Positions 1 to 6,992 of a stretch of DNA of 64,000 bases are shown in pieces. This DNA comes from an uncultured Flavobacteriales bacterium (lineage in GTDB: Bacteria; Bacteroidota; Bacteroidia; Flavobacteriales; BACL11): NCBI GenBank assembly GCA_943788405.1, contig CALSQD010000002.1:1-64000 (forward strand), written 5' to 3'. The position numbers and the translations under genes are program-made. The notes below the pieces were generated by a model. That model saw only the letters and a program-made list of their open reading frames with translations, made no database searches and was not told the origin of the DNA. Numbering within the stretch: position 1 is the first letter of the stretch; each line of letters starts with the position of its first letter.

Positions 1-1
1 A

Positions 2-145
2 AGTGTTTCTGAATTATATAGTTTAGATAAAGAATATTTATATTCAATTAACATTCTTGGAGAAAAAATAGATAGATTAGTTAAAAATCAGATAATTTTT
101 GATATCTATAGAAATGGTGAAGTTGTTAAGCGATTTGCACTTTAA
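2..145 (+). CDS. C-terminal fragment of a secreted protein with short sorting-like tail
   Basis: Only the last 47 codons are inside the window; the reading frame is open from base 2 to the TAA at 143-145. The visible end contains NILGEK followed about 13 residues later by DIYRNGEVVKRF. This is the same pattern (xxILGxx...IYxxGxVxKR) that ends eight other secreted proteins in the window, and it is closest to the end of the LRR/FAS1 protein at 16398-18428. I infer an exported protein using the type IX pathway; nothing can be said of its main domain. It shows that this tail family extends left of the window. Confidence 0.7.
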   Translation, partial: SVSELYSLDKEYLYSINILGEKIDRLVKNQIIFDIYRNGEVVKRFAL

Positions 146-159
146 TTATAATTCATTAT

Positions 160-211
160 GATGAAGATAAATGAGTTTGAGTTGTATAACTTATACTCAT
201 TTATTTTCATC
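160..211. promoter_or_regulatory. long inverted repeat between two transcription units
   Basis: Bases 160-176 pair with 195-211 over 17 positions (one G-U type pair), and the loop contains a second small inverted repeat, AGTT/AACT (180-183 with 188-191). It lies 14 bases after the stop of the upstream gene and 19 bases before the chosen start of the peroxidase gene. No run of T follows it on the plus strand, so it is not a textbook terminator. A weak promoter (TTG at 182-184, TATTTTCA at 202-209) overlaps it, so it may be an operator or a stable 5' leader hairpin. Confidence 0.45.
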
Positions 212-230
212 TTATAAAAACAAAATAAAA

Positions 231-758
231 ATGAAAAATATAATCACCTCCCTACTTTTACTTGCAAACGTATTAATCGCCTCAGCTCAATCTATATATG
301 ATAGTAAGATTAATACTATTGATGGTGTTAGTATAGATTTTAATGATTTTAAGGGAAAGTATATCCTTTTTGTAAATGTTGCCTCAAAGTGTGGGTTTAC
401 AAAACAATACGCTCAATTAGAAGAGTTGTATCAAGCTTACAAGAATGATCTAGTTGTGATTGGACTTCCTTGTAATCAATTTGGTGGGCAAGAGCCTGGT
501 GATGCGCAAGAAATAAAAAGTTTTTGTACTAAGAATTTTGGAGTGAGTTTTATCATAACTGAGAAAATTAATACTAAAGGTCCTGAACTACATCCAATTT
601 ATGCTTGGCTAACAGATAAAAAACTAAATGGTAAGGTTAACTCAACTGTAAAGTGGAATTTTCAGAAATATCTTTTAAATAAAGAAGGGAAGCTGATTGA
701 TTATTTTAATTCTACAACAAGCCCTATGAGTTCAAAAATAACTAAACAATTAATTTAA
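231..758 (+). CDS. glutathione peroxidase family protein, exported
   Basis: Thiol peroxidase of the GPx family, reducing hydroperoxides. The chosen start at 231 gives a clean signal peptide (MKNIITSLLLLANV... ending SAQ near residue 20); a longer frame opening at 171 would run through the upstream inverted repeat and is unlikely. The catalytic cysteine is Cys54 in ASKCGFT; the conserved glutamine follows in CNQFGGQEPG, and the Trp-Asn pair is in VKWNFQKYL, so the active-site tetrad is intact. It is a Cys rather than selenocysteine enzyme. Length (175 aa) is normal. It opens a tight plus-strand operon; the next gene begins 6 bases after its stop. The signal peptide suggests a periplasmic location. 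Confidence 0.93.
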   Translation: MKNIITSLLLLANVLIASAQSIYDSKINTIDGVSIDFNDFKGKYILFVNVASKCGFTKQYAQLEELYQAYKNDLVVIGLPCNQFGGQEPGDAQEIKSFCTKNFGVSFIITEKINTKGPELHPIYAWLTDKKLNGKVNSTVKWNFQKYLLNKEGKLIDYFNSTTSPMSSKITKQLI

Positions 759-764
759 TATATT

Positions 765-1088
765 ATGATGTTTAAACAAAATACATGCATTCCTTGTCAA
801 GGAGGTGTTCCAGCTTTAAATTCCAGCGAAATTATTGAATATAAAAAATTAGTCAGTGAACAATGGATTGTTGAGGATAGCAAACATCTATTAAAGGAAT
901 TCAAATTTGATATATATTTAGATGCAATAGAATTTTCGAATAAAGTTGCTATTTTATCTGAAGAGCAGGGACATCATCCTTTTATACATATTAACTATAA
1001 AATAGTTAAAATTATTCTTTTTACTCATAAAATTAACGGATTGCATGAAAATGACTTTTTAATGGCAAGTAAAATTGATAACTTATAA
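765..1088 (+). CDS. phhB: pterin-4a-carbinolamine dehydratase
   Basis: Recycles 4a-hydroxytetrahydropterin to dihydropterin, normally beside an aromatic amino-acid hydroxylase or other pterin enzyme. The family signature is clear: EQGHHPFI around residues 66-73, then a tyrosine, and a C-terminal THxxGLHENDF stretch. The N-terminus carries CIPCQGG, a Cys-x-x-Cys element common in bacterial members. Length (107 aa) is typical. Two ATG codons are adjacent at 765 and 768 and either could serve. Its stop overlaps the next ATG by one base (TAATG), implying translational coupling. No pterin-dependent hydroxylase is visible in the window, so its partner lies elsewhere. Confidence 0.93.
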   Translation: MMFKQNTCIPCQGGVPALNSSEIIEYKKLVSEQWIVEDSKHLLKEFKFDIYLDAIEFSNKVAILSEEQGHHPFIHINYKIVKIILFTHKINGLHENDFLMASKIDNL

Positions 1089-1756
1089 TGAAAAATATAC
1101 TTTTAATAGGAGCTAGTAGTGAGGCAGCTCTAAGTTTATACAAAAATTTTAATCAACAGTATAATTTTATAAGATTAAGTAGAGCAGATAGTCAAAGTTG
1201 TGTAAGCAACTTTGATATTTTAGATCCTTCAACTTATTATACAGAAGAATTAAAATATGATGGTCTAGTATACTTCCCAGGAACTATTAATTTAAAGCCA
1301 TTCAAAAGTCTTAAAATTGAGGACTTTTATAATGATTTTGATGTAAGTGTTATGGGATTGATAAAAGTGTTAAAATACTATCATTCTTATTTTAACAAAG
1401 ATGCTTCATTAGTATTTATTAGCTCTCTAGCAAGTAAGCTTGGTATGCCATTTCATTCATCAGTTTCAGTTGCAAAGTCAGCTCTTGTTGGTCTTTGCAC
1501 TGCTTTAGCAGCTGAGTTTTCGCCAGATATTAGAGTTAATTGTATTTCACCTTCAATGTTTAAAAGTAAAATGTCTGGTAGGTTCTTAAGCAATGAAAAA
1601 AGTGAGGAAAGAATTAGAAATAATAATCCACTTAAAAAAATAGGTGAATCTGAAGATATTTCTTCATTAATTCATTTTTTACTTTCTGATAATTCTAAAT
1701 GGATTACTGGTCAAAATATTTCTGTTGACGGAGGAATGTCATCATTAAAAAAATAA
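1088..1756 (+). CDS. SDR family protein lacking the catalytic tyrosine
   Basis: Short-chain dehydrogenase/reductase fold: N-terminal Rossmann start ILLIGASSEAA (residues 4-14), ISS at 111-113 where the catalytic serine sits, Lys130, and the C-terminal TGQNISVDGG. In the usual YxxxK motif the tyrosine position (126) is a valine (VSVAK), and the glycine-rich loop is also atypical. The protein may therefore be catalytically altered or bind nucleotide without ordinary reductase chemistry. The position between a pterin dehydratase and a flavin reductase makes a pteridine-related role possible, but that is inference. Length (222 aa) is slightly short for the family. Confidence 0.85.
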   Translation: MKNILLIGASSEAALSLYKNFNQQYNFIRLSRADSQSCVSNFDILDPSTYYTEELKYDGLVYFPGTINLKPFKSLKIEDFYNDFDVSVMGLIKVLKYYHSYFNKDASLVFISSLASKLGMPFHSSVSVAKSALVGLCTALAAEFSPDIRVNCISPSMFKSKMSGRFLSNEKSEERIRNNNPLKKIGESEDISSLIHFLLSDNSKWITGQNISVDGGMSSLKK

Positions 1757-1759
1757 ATT

Positions 1760-2263
1760 ATGAAAGAAGTAATAGTTAATGATTTAATGCAATCTAATTA
1801 TAAATATTTCTTAACTCAACCAGTAGGTAAAAGTTTTGATAGTGAATTTGTTCCAGAGCTTACACCAATTGAAATGTTAAACTTAGGGGTTTTTGGAGGC
1901 AAGTATATGACAGATTGTTTTTTGGAATTTCCTGCTGCTTGGTTTAAAGAGGCTAAAATCTCTAAAAGTAAAAAGAATATTGAACTTAATTTTTTTAAAA
2001 TAGATGCTTCACTTCCTCTAAAGCACTGGCTTCATAAGGGTTGGATCTTTGATCAAGACCCTAGGGGTTGGTTTCAGTGGTACTGTAGGTATTATATGGG
2101 CAGAAGATTAGAAAAAGAAGATTTACGTCAAATTAAAAGGTGGAAAGCGATGAAAAGGCATGTTGGATCTTTGAAAAAGAATTGTAAAATAGGGGATCTT
2201 AACTGTAGGATTAAACAAAGGCAAGCCTTACTGCACTGGGCTTATGATTCAAGATTAATCTAA
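1760..2263 (+). CDS. conserved hypothetical protein in UV/oxidative operon
   Basis: I do not recognise a named family with certainty. The 167-residue product has no signal peptide or membrane segment. It is rich in aromatic and basic residues, with a striking centre around residues 92-115 (HKGWIFDQDPRGWFQWYCRY, then YMGRR) and a basic C-terminal third ending in KQRQALLHWAYDSR. It starts 3 bases after the SDR stop and ends 10 bases before the flavin reductase, so it is co-transcribed with them. The Trp/Arg-rich patch could bind nucleic acid or a flavin. The context (UV-dimer repair, flavin, pterin) suggests a light- or UV-related role, as inference only. Confidence 0.8.
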   Translation: MKEVIVNDLMQSNYKYFLTQPVGKSFDSEFVPELTPIEMLNLGVFGGKYMTDCFLEFPAAWFKEAKISKSKKNIELNFFKIDASLPLKHWLHKGWIFDQDPRGWFQWYCRYYMGRRLEKEDLRQIKRWKAMKRHVGSLKKNCKIGDLNCRIKQRQALLHWAYDSRLI

Positions 2264-2273
2264 AAGGTTTTAT

Positions 2274-2909
2274 ATGTATTTAAATAAAGATAGTATTCAG
2301 CAATTAGAAAAAGTTGATAGACTTAATTTAATTAATTCTATCACCGGCATTAGTCCTGCAAATCTAATAGGTACTATTTCTAATGATTCCATAGAAAATC
2401 TTGCCATCTTTAGTTCTGTTGTTCATTTAGGAAGTAATCCTCCATTAATGGGATTTGTATTGAGGCCTACAAAAGAAAATACAAGAGATACTTATGAAAA
2501 TATTATTGCAACAAATAAATTTACAATTAATCATATTAATTCAGATATGATAGAGAGATCTCATTATACATCAGTTAAATTTGATAAGAATGAATCCGAA
2601 TTTCAAAAATGTCGATTAACAGCTGAATATTTAAATAACTTTCTAGCCCCATATGTTAAAGATAGTTATGTTAAAATTGGTTTAAATTTAGAGGATATTC
2701 AGCTAATAAAATCTAATGGATGCCGTTTAATTATTGGTCGTATTGATAGGCTTTATGTGCCTGATAGTGCAATTCATAAGAATGGGAATATTCAACTTGA
2801 TTTATCAAATAGTATTGGAGTAGGTGGATTAAATACATACTATAGTTTAGATAAAATTACGGAATATTCTTACGCAAGAGTTGACGATCCTTTTTTCAAA
2901 GAAGCCTAA
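2274..2909 (+). CDS. flavin reductase family protein
   Basis: Flavin reductase-like split-barrel protein that binds FMN/FAD. Family features include SPANLIGTIS near residues 27-36, NLAIFSSVVHLGSNPPLMGF in the core, RPTKENTRDTYENI, and a closing YSLDKITEYSYARVD. This variant (about 210 aa) often occurs in Bacteroidota near photolyase/cryptochrome-type operons. It may supply reduced flavin or act as a flavin-binding oxidoreductase; the substrate is unknown. It is cytosolic with no signal peptide. The DenV-type glycosylase begins 3 bases after its stop. Confidence 0.88.
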   Translation: MYLNKDSIQQLEKVDRLNLINSITGISPANLIGTISNDSIENLAIFSSVVHLGSNPPLMGFVLRPTKENTRDTYENIIATNKFTINHINSDMIERSHYTSVKFDKNESEFQKCRLTAEYLNNFLAPYVKDSYVKIGLNLEDIQLIKSNGCRLIIGRIDRLYVPDSAIHKNGNIQLDLSNSIGVGGLNTYYSLDKITEYSYARVDDPFFKEA

Positions 2910-2912
2910 CTT

Positions 2913-3371
2913 ATGACTAGAATAAATATTATACATGTATCTGAATTGACTGATCAGCATTTAATTGCTGAATACAGAGAAATCACAATGATTCCAGCTG
3001 CTTTAACACGCACTCTAAATAGTAAGTCAGGATTTATCAAGAAAAAGATTCCTGACAGATTTACATTAAATACTGGCCATGTTTATTTTTTTTATGATAA
3101 AGGATTATATCTATATAATAGATATGATAATATAGTTGAAGAAATGATATTAAGAGGTTTCAATCCAGATTTAAAAAGAATATTCCCCAAAGACATATTT
3201 CCTTTTGAATTATTTAATGATTGGATCCCAACAATTAAAGAACAAGAAATAGTTAGAAGTAGGATTAAAGAGAAAATAGCTATGAAACCAAATTGGTACA
3301 GAAAGACTAGCTATGATCAGAATTTACAATACTTAAGAGAGAGGCTTATGATTGATTTATGGATGATATAA
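2913..3371 (+). CDS. pyrimidine dimer DNA glycosylase (T4 endonuclease V type)
   Basis: DNA glycosylase/AP lyase that starts base-excision repair of UV-induced cyclobutane pyrimidine dimers. It matches the phage T4 DenV family closely at the N-terminus: MTRIN, then SELTDQHLIAEYRE. The catalytic Thr2 (the N-terminal nucleophile after Met removal) and Glu23 are both present. Other shared landmarks are GHVYFFYDK near residues 49-57, a RGFNPD segment, and KPNWYRK near the end. At 152 aa it is slightly longer than the phage enzyme because of a C-terminal extension. Its operon position with flavin and oxidative-defence genes points to a photoprotection module. Confidence 0.94.
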   Translation: MTRINIIHVSELTDQHLIAEYREITMIPAALTRTLNSKSGFIKKKIPDRFTLNTGHVYFFYDKGLYLYNRYDNIVEEMILRGFNPDLKRIFPKDIFPFELFNDWIPTIKEQEIVRSRIKEKIAMKPNWYRKTSYDQNLQYLRERLMIDLWMI

Positions 3372-3433
3372 AGAATATAGAAATAGAAACTCGTTTTATT
3401 TTAGAGAGTGAATGGGCTAACAAATCAATATAG
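3365..3433 (+). pseudogene. remnant of a third copy of the small duplicated gene
   Basis: Overlapping the end of the glycosylase gene in a shifted frame is a start-less stretch whose translation ends IETRF-ILESEWANKSI then stop. The intact neighbour copy at 3436-3609 ends IESRSILDNKCTNKSI. The DNA match covers roughly 55 bases and includes the identical end CTAACAAATCAATATAG. I read it as the 3' remnant left by an unequal tandem duplication. Too short to be functional. Confidence 0.55.
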
Positions 3434-3435
3434 TT

Positions 3436-3609
3436 ATGTTAAAATTTTTTAAAAAGAAAACCAAGATTCAGAAGTTAAAAGATAAGTATAAAACTCTGGT
3501 ATATAACTTAGCTTTAACTTATTCGGCCAATAAAGAAGTTGATGTTCAAGATATAAAAATAGAATCCAGATCTATTTTAGATAATAAATGTACTAACAAA
3601 TCAATATAG
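3436..3609 (+). CDS. small basic coiled protein, Lacal_2735-like, copy 1
   Basis: A 57-codon gene. The product begins MLKFFKKKTKIQKLKDKYKT, nearly the same as copy 2 immediately downstream, and then diverges in the C-terminal half (ends CTNKSI). The N-terminal half looks like a short amphipathic basic helix. Both copies resemble the small Lacal_2735 family of Flavobacteriia (family recognised from memory; function unknown). Copy 2 begins 2 bases after this stop. The divergent tail and neighbouring remnant suggest this copy is drifting. Confidence 0.65.
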   Translation: MLKFFKKKTKIQKLKDKYKTLVYNLALTYSANKEVDVQDIKIESRSILDNKCTNKSI

Positions 3610-3611
3610 CT

Positions 3612-3785
3612 ATGTTTAATTTTTTAAGAAGGAAAACTAAAATACAGAAGTTAAGGGATAAATACAAGACTCTTATAGAAGAAGCGTATCATTTGTCAAA
3701 ATATAATAGAGCTAAAAGTGATGCTAAGACTGCTGAAGCAAGCAGAATCTTATCTGAAATAGAAAAAATAGAAAACACAAAATGA
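3612..3785 (+). CDS. small basic coiled protein, Lacal_2735-like, copy 2
   Basis: A 57-codon gene starting MFNFLRRKTKIQKLRDKYKT and continuing with an alanine- and glutamate-containing helix (KTAEASRILSEIEK) typical of the family. It overlaps the next gene by ATGA (start at 3782, stop at 3783-3785), so it is translationally coupled to the DUF2867 protein. Short, charged and probably helical, with no signal peptide. Proteins of this type are often found in photoprotective operons of Flavobacteriia; the molecular role is not known. Confidence 0.75.
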   Translation: MFNFLRRKTKIQKLRDKYKTLIEEAYHLSKYNRAKSDAKTAEASRILSEIEKIENTK

Positions 3786-5203
3786 GAATTCTTTTAACAG
3801 GAGCGACAGGATATATAGGAAAAAGATTACTTCCTGTATTAGTAGAAGCAGGACATCATGTCATTTGCTGTGTTAGAGATATAAATAGATTTAATCCTCC
3901 AAATTCTGTCAAATCAAAGATAGAAGTAATTGAAGTTGATCTTTTAGATCAAGATTCTTTAACAAAGATCCCAAAAGATATTGATGGGGCTTATTATTTA
4001 GTTCACTCCATGTCTAATTCTGCTGATTATGATAAATTAGAAAGACTATCTGCAATAAATTTTCGTTTTGCTATGAATAAAACAAATCTTAAGCATTTGA
4101 TTTATCTTAGTGGAATAATTAATGAAGTGAAATTATCTAAGCATCTTAATTCAAGAAGAAATGTAGAGATAGAGTTAAGAAATGGGAGATATAATTTCAC
4201 CACACTAAGAGCCGGAATTATTATTGGAGAAGGAAGCTCTTCATTTGAAATTATTAGAGATCTTGTAGAGAAGTTGCCAATTATGATAACTCCTAAATGG
4301 CTAAGGACTAAATCGCAACCTATTGGCGTAACTGATGTAATTAGCTTTCTTTATAAATCATTATTTAATTCTGAAACTTATGCGAAAAACTTTGATATAG
4401 GAGGCCCTGATATTTTATCATATAAAGAGATTCTATTGAAATTTGCAAATATTAGAAATCTAAAACGAAGGATATTTATAGTGCCTGTAATGACTCCACG
4501 CTTATCTTCATATTGGCTATATTTTGTTACCTCTATAAGTTATAAGCTATCAATAGCTCTAGTAAATAGCATGAAAATAGAAGTTATTTGCAGAGATAAT
4601 AAATTAGAAAAAATACTTAATATTGAAACTGAGAAGCTTGAAGTTTCATTAGAAAAAGCGTTTAGTAAAATTGAAAATAACCAAATTATTTCTAGCTGGA
4701 AGGACTCTCTTATAAGTGGGAATATGGATATGAATATCTCAGATTTTATTAATGTCCCAATATTTGGTTGTTTTAAAGATGTAAGAGAAGAAAGCTATGA
4801 CAGCCTAGAGGGTTGCCTTGATAGAGTATGGAGGATAGGTGGTGCAACAGGATGGTATTGTGGAGATTGGCTATGGAAGCTAAGAGGTTTTATTGATAAA
4901 ATTTTTGGAGGAGTAGGACTAAGAAGAGGAAGGACTAATGAGATTGAGTTATTTGTTGGAGATGCAGTGGATTTTTGGAGAGTATTATATGCTAATAAAA
5001 AGGAAGGTAGATTATTGCTGTTTGCGGAGATGAAACTTCCTGGTGAAGCCTGGTTAGAATTTAAGATTTATGAAAATAAATTGATTCAAACAGCAACATT
5101 TAGGCCAAAAGGATTGCTGGGAAGACTATACTGGTATTGCGTTCTTCCATTTCACGGCTATATATTTAATGGAATGCTACTTAATTTAGCTAAAGAAAAA
5201 TAG
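3782..5203 (+). CDS. NAD(P)-binding SDR protein with C-terminal DUF2867
   Basis: Two-domain protein of 473 aa. Residues 1 to about 290 form an extended-SDR/NmrA-like Rossmann domain with an intact GATGYIG glycine motif at the N-terminus and an HLIYLSGI core strand. The C-terminal part, from about residue 340, is a DUF2867 domain (RVWRIGGATGWYCGDWLW, then FRPKGLLGRLYWYCVLPFH), a fold related to START/SRPBCC. The architecture matches YbjT-type SDR oxidoreductases. The next gene also encodes an SRPBCC-type protein, so the two may act on a common hydrophobic ligand. The substrate is unknown. The ATG overlaps the stop of the small gene upstream. Confidence 0.88.
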   Translation: MRILLTGATGYIGKRLLPVLVEAGHHVICCVRDINRFNPPNSVKSKIEVIEVDLLDQDSLTKIPKDIDGAYYLVHSMSNSADYDKLERLSAINFRFAMNKTNLKHLIYLSGIINEVKLSKHLNSRRNVEIELRNGRYNFTTLRAGIIIGEGSSSFEIIRDLVEKLPIMITPKWLRTKSQPIGVTDVISFLYKSLFNSETYAKNFDIGGPDILSYKEILLKFANIRNLKRRIFIVPVMTPRLSSYWLYFVTSISYKLSIALVNSMKIEVICRDNKLEKILNIETEKLEVSLEKAFSKIENNQIISSWKDSLISGNMDMNISDFINVPIFGCFKDVREESYDSLEGCLDRVWRIGGATGWYCGDWLWKLRGFIDKIFGGVGLRRGRTNEIELFVGDAVDFWRVLYANKKEGRLLLFAEMKLPGEAWLEFKIYENKLIQTATFRPKGLLGRLYWYCVLPFHGYIFNGMLLNLAKEK

Positions 5204-5224
5204 TAAAATCTAAAAAACAAAACA

Positions 5225-5722
5225 ATGAGTGTGCAAATTTTTAAACATGAAGGAGGACTATATACTTTATATGCAAAACAAACAGTAAGTAAAGAAATAG
5301 GTCTTTTATGGGATTTTTTTAGAAAGCCCACCAACCTAAATAAGCTAACCCCTGAAGATGTTCATTTTAAAATTAAATCCGGGAAATCTGATGATTTTTA
5401 TGAAGGAAAAATAATTAGTTACAAGATTAAGCCTTTTAAATTACTCGTTTTAAACTGGGTGACAGAAATATCTCAAATCAAAGAAGGCTCCTATTTTATT
5501 GACAATCAAGTTTCTGGGCCATATAAGATGTGGCATCATGAGCATCATTTTAAAAGCAATACTGATGGAACTACTGAAATTATTGATAAAGTAAAATATA
5601 AAGTACCATTTTATATCTTGGGAAGATTAATGCATAAGATGTTTATTAGAAAAAAACTATTAAATATCTTCATGTTTCGACAAAAACAAATTAATGACTT
5701 ATTTAACAATCCTCTATTATGA
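5225..5722 (+). CDS. SRPBCC (START-like) family protein
   Basis: A 165-residue protein with the SRPBCC pattern: TVSKEIGLLWDFFRKPTNLN near the N-terminus (the VWxFFxxPxNLxxxTP form), central beta strands, GPYKMWHHEHHF around residue 100, and IIDKVKYKVPF leading to a C-terminal helix. These proteins bind hydrophobic small molecules in a helix-grip cavity; this subgroup is commonly named a ligand-binding or cell-division-inhibitor-like protein. It overlaps the next gene by 4 bases (ATGA). Cytosolic, no signal peptide. Confidence 0.85.
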   Translation: MSVQIFKHEGGLYTLYAKQTVSKEIGLLWDFFRKPTNLNKLTPEDVHFKIKSGKSDDFYEGKIISYKIKPFKLLVLNWVTEISQIKEGSYFIDNQVSGPYKMWHHEHHFKSNTDGTTEIIDKVKYKVPFYILGRLMHKMFIRKKLLNIFMFRQKQINDLFNNPLL

Positions 5723-6294
5723 GAAAAACCTTATTTATCATGCTAATTACAGCTGTATTACTTCTAATTTATTCATTCAAAAATCGCACGAATAATAATG
5801 TGAAAGAACAATATATTATACTAAAGAAGATAGATAATATTGAAATCAGGAAGTATAAAGAGTCTGTAAATGCAAGTTACTATTCTAAGGAAAAAGAAGA
5901 AAGAAATAACTACTTTAAAAATTTAGCAGCATATATATTTGGGGATAATACTGAAAATGCAAGCATTGAGATGACCTCTCCGGTAACTATGAAATTATAT
6001 GGTAACAAAGAGATGATATTTAGGATGCCTAGTAATTACACAATAGATAATTTACCTAAAGCAAATAATCCTGAAATTAATTTTATGACTATTGCTTCAT
6101 GTACTAAAGCTGCTATTCAATATTCAGGGTATTCAAATAAAAATATTGAAGAAAAGAAAATACAAGAATTAAAAAATATATTAAAGAGAGAGAATATAAA
6201 GTATGATAATAAGTTTGAATTATTAGTTTACAATTCACCTTTTGAAATTTTAAATAGAAGAAATGAAATTACTATCAATATTATTTACCCTTAA
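5719..6294 (+). CDS. SOUL family heme-binding protein
   Basis: 191 aa with a hydrophobic N-terminal segment (residues 4-20, a signal or anchor) followed by a SOUL/HBP domain. Landmarks are EIRKYKESVNASY near residue 50, then the FKNLAAYIFG helix, the hallmark IEMTSPVTMKL, and a closing YNSPFEILNRRNEI. Family members bind heme or other tetrapyrroles. In this operon it could sequester photosensitising porphyrins, which is inference. Its 3' end overlaps the longest MsrA reading frame by 32 bases. Confidence 0.88.
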   Translation: MRKTLFIMLITAVLLLIYSFKNRTNNNVKEQYIILKKIDNIEIRKYKESVNASYYSKEKEERNNYFKNLAAYIFGDNTENASIEMTSPVTMKLYGNKEMIFRMPSNYTIDNLPKANNPEINFMTIASCTKAAIQYSGYSNKNIEEKKIQELKNILKRENIKYDNKFELLVYNSPFEILNRRNEITINIIYP

Positions 6295-6856
6295 CATTAT
6301 GACAATGATTGCTGATGAAAACCCAAATATAAACACTATTTATTTTGGTGGTGGCTGTTTTTGGTGTGTTGAGGCTGTATTTGAAGATGCAAAAGGAGTT
6401 ATAGAAGTAGTTAGTGGTTACGCTGGTGGGGAAAAAAAGAACCCTTCATATAGGGAGGTGAGCAGTGGCAGAACTAAACATGCTGAAGTTTGCAAGATAA
6501 TATATGATTCTCAAGAAATTAGTTTAGAGCAGTTATTAGAGATTTTCTTTTTAACACACGACCCTACAACATTAAATAGGCAGGGAAATGATAGAGGGGA
6601 GCATTACAGATCGATTATTCTTTTCAATAATCAACTAGAGGAAGATATTATAAAAGAATATATTAAGTATTTAGACAATAATATTTTTGATGATAAAATT
6701 GTGACAAAGACTGAACTATTTAGAGACTTTTATAAAGCTGAAGACTATCATCAGGGGTATTATAAATTAAATAAAGATCAGCAATATTGTAAAATGATAA
6801 TATCTCCTAAGATATCAAAAGCAAGGGAGGAGTTAAATAAATATTATATAAAATGA
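6263..6856 (+). CDS. msrA: peptide-methionine (S)-S-oxide reductase
   Basis: Repairs methionine-S-sulfoxide in oxidised proteins. The catalytic motif GGGCFWCVEAVF is intact near residues 28-40, followed by GYAGG, HAEVCKIIYD, LTHDPTTLNRQGNDRGEHYRS and the EDYHQGYY end region. Two starts are possible. The one at 6263 overlaps the SOUL gene by 32 bases and adds a hydrophobic leader that could be a signal sequence. The ATG at 6299, four bases after the SOUL stop, gives a cytosolic enzyme. It closes the oxidative/UV operon. Confidence 0.93.
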   Translation: MKLLSILFTLNIMTMIADENPNINTIYFGGGCFWCVEAVFEDAKGVIEVVSGYAGGEKKNPSYREVSSGRTKHAEVCKIIYDSQEISLEQLLEIFFLTHDPTTLNRQGNDRGEHYRSIILFNNQLEEDIIKEYIKYLDNNIFDDKIVTKTELFRDFYKAEDYHQGYYKLNKDQQYCKMIISPKISKAREELNKYYIK

Positions 6857-6975
6857 GTAAAAGAAGACACTCCGCTAGTAAAAAAATACAGATATTAAAA
6901 AAGTACACCAAAAATAGTTTTACAGCTAGAAACTTAATTTTAACGTTAAGAAAAAATAGATTTAATAACGTATAA
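6853..6975 (+). CDS. small basic ORF coupled to msrA
   Basis: A 40-codon reading frame whose ATG overlaps the msrA stop (ATGA). The product starts MSKRRHSASKKIQ and is strongly basic (Lys/Arg about one third), without cysteines, a signal peptide or a recognisable family. The overlap favours real translation, but the composition is also what AT-rich DNA produces by chance, so I keep it as tentative. Confidence 0.35.
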   Translation: MSKRRHSASKKIQILKKYTKNSFTARNLILTLRKNRFNNV

Positions 6976-6980
6976 AATAA

Positions 6981-6988
6981 TATATTTG
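6981..6988 (+). promoter_or_regulatory. promoter -7 element TATATTTG
   Basis: Perfect Bacteroidota -7 consensus (TAnnTTTG) 4 bases before the ATG of the kelch protein. The gene therefore has its own promoter and the island starts a new transcription unit after the operon. No convincing -33 element is seen. Confidence 0.5.
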
Positions 6989-6992
6989 CAAT

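Noticed and set aside
171-230. ATG at 171 as start of the glutathione peroxidase
   Set aside because: It would translate through the inverted repeat and place 20 residues before a clear signal peptide starting at 231.
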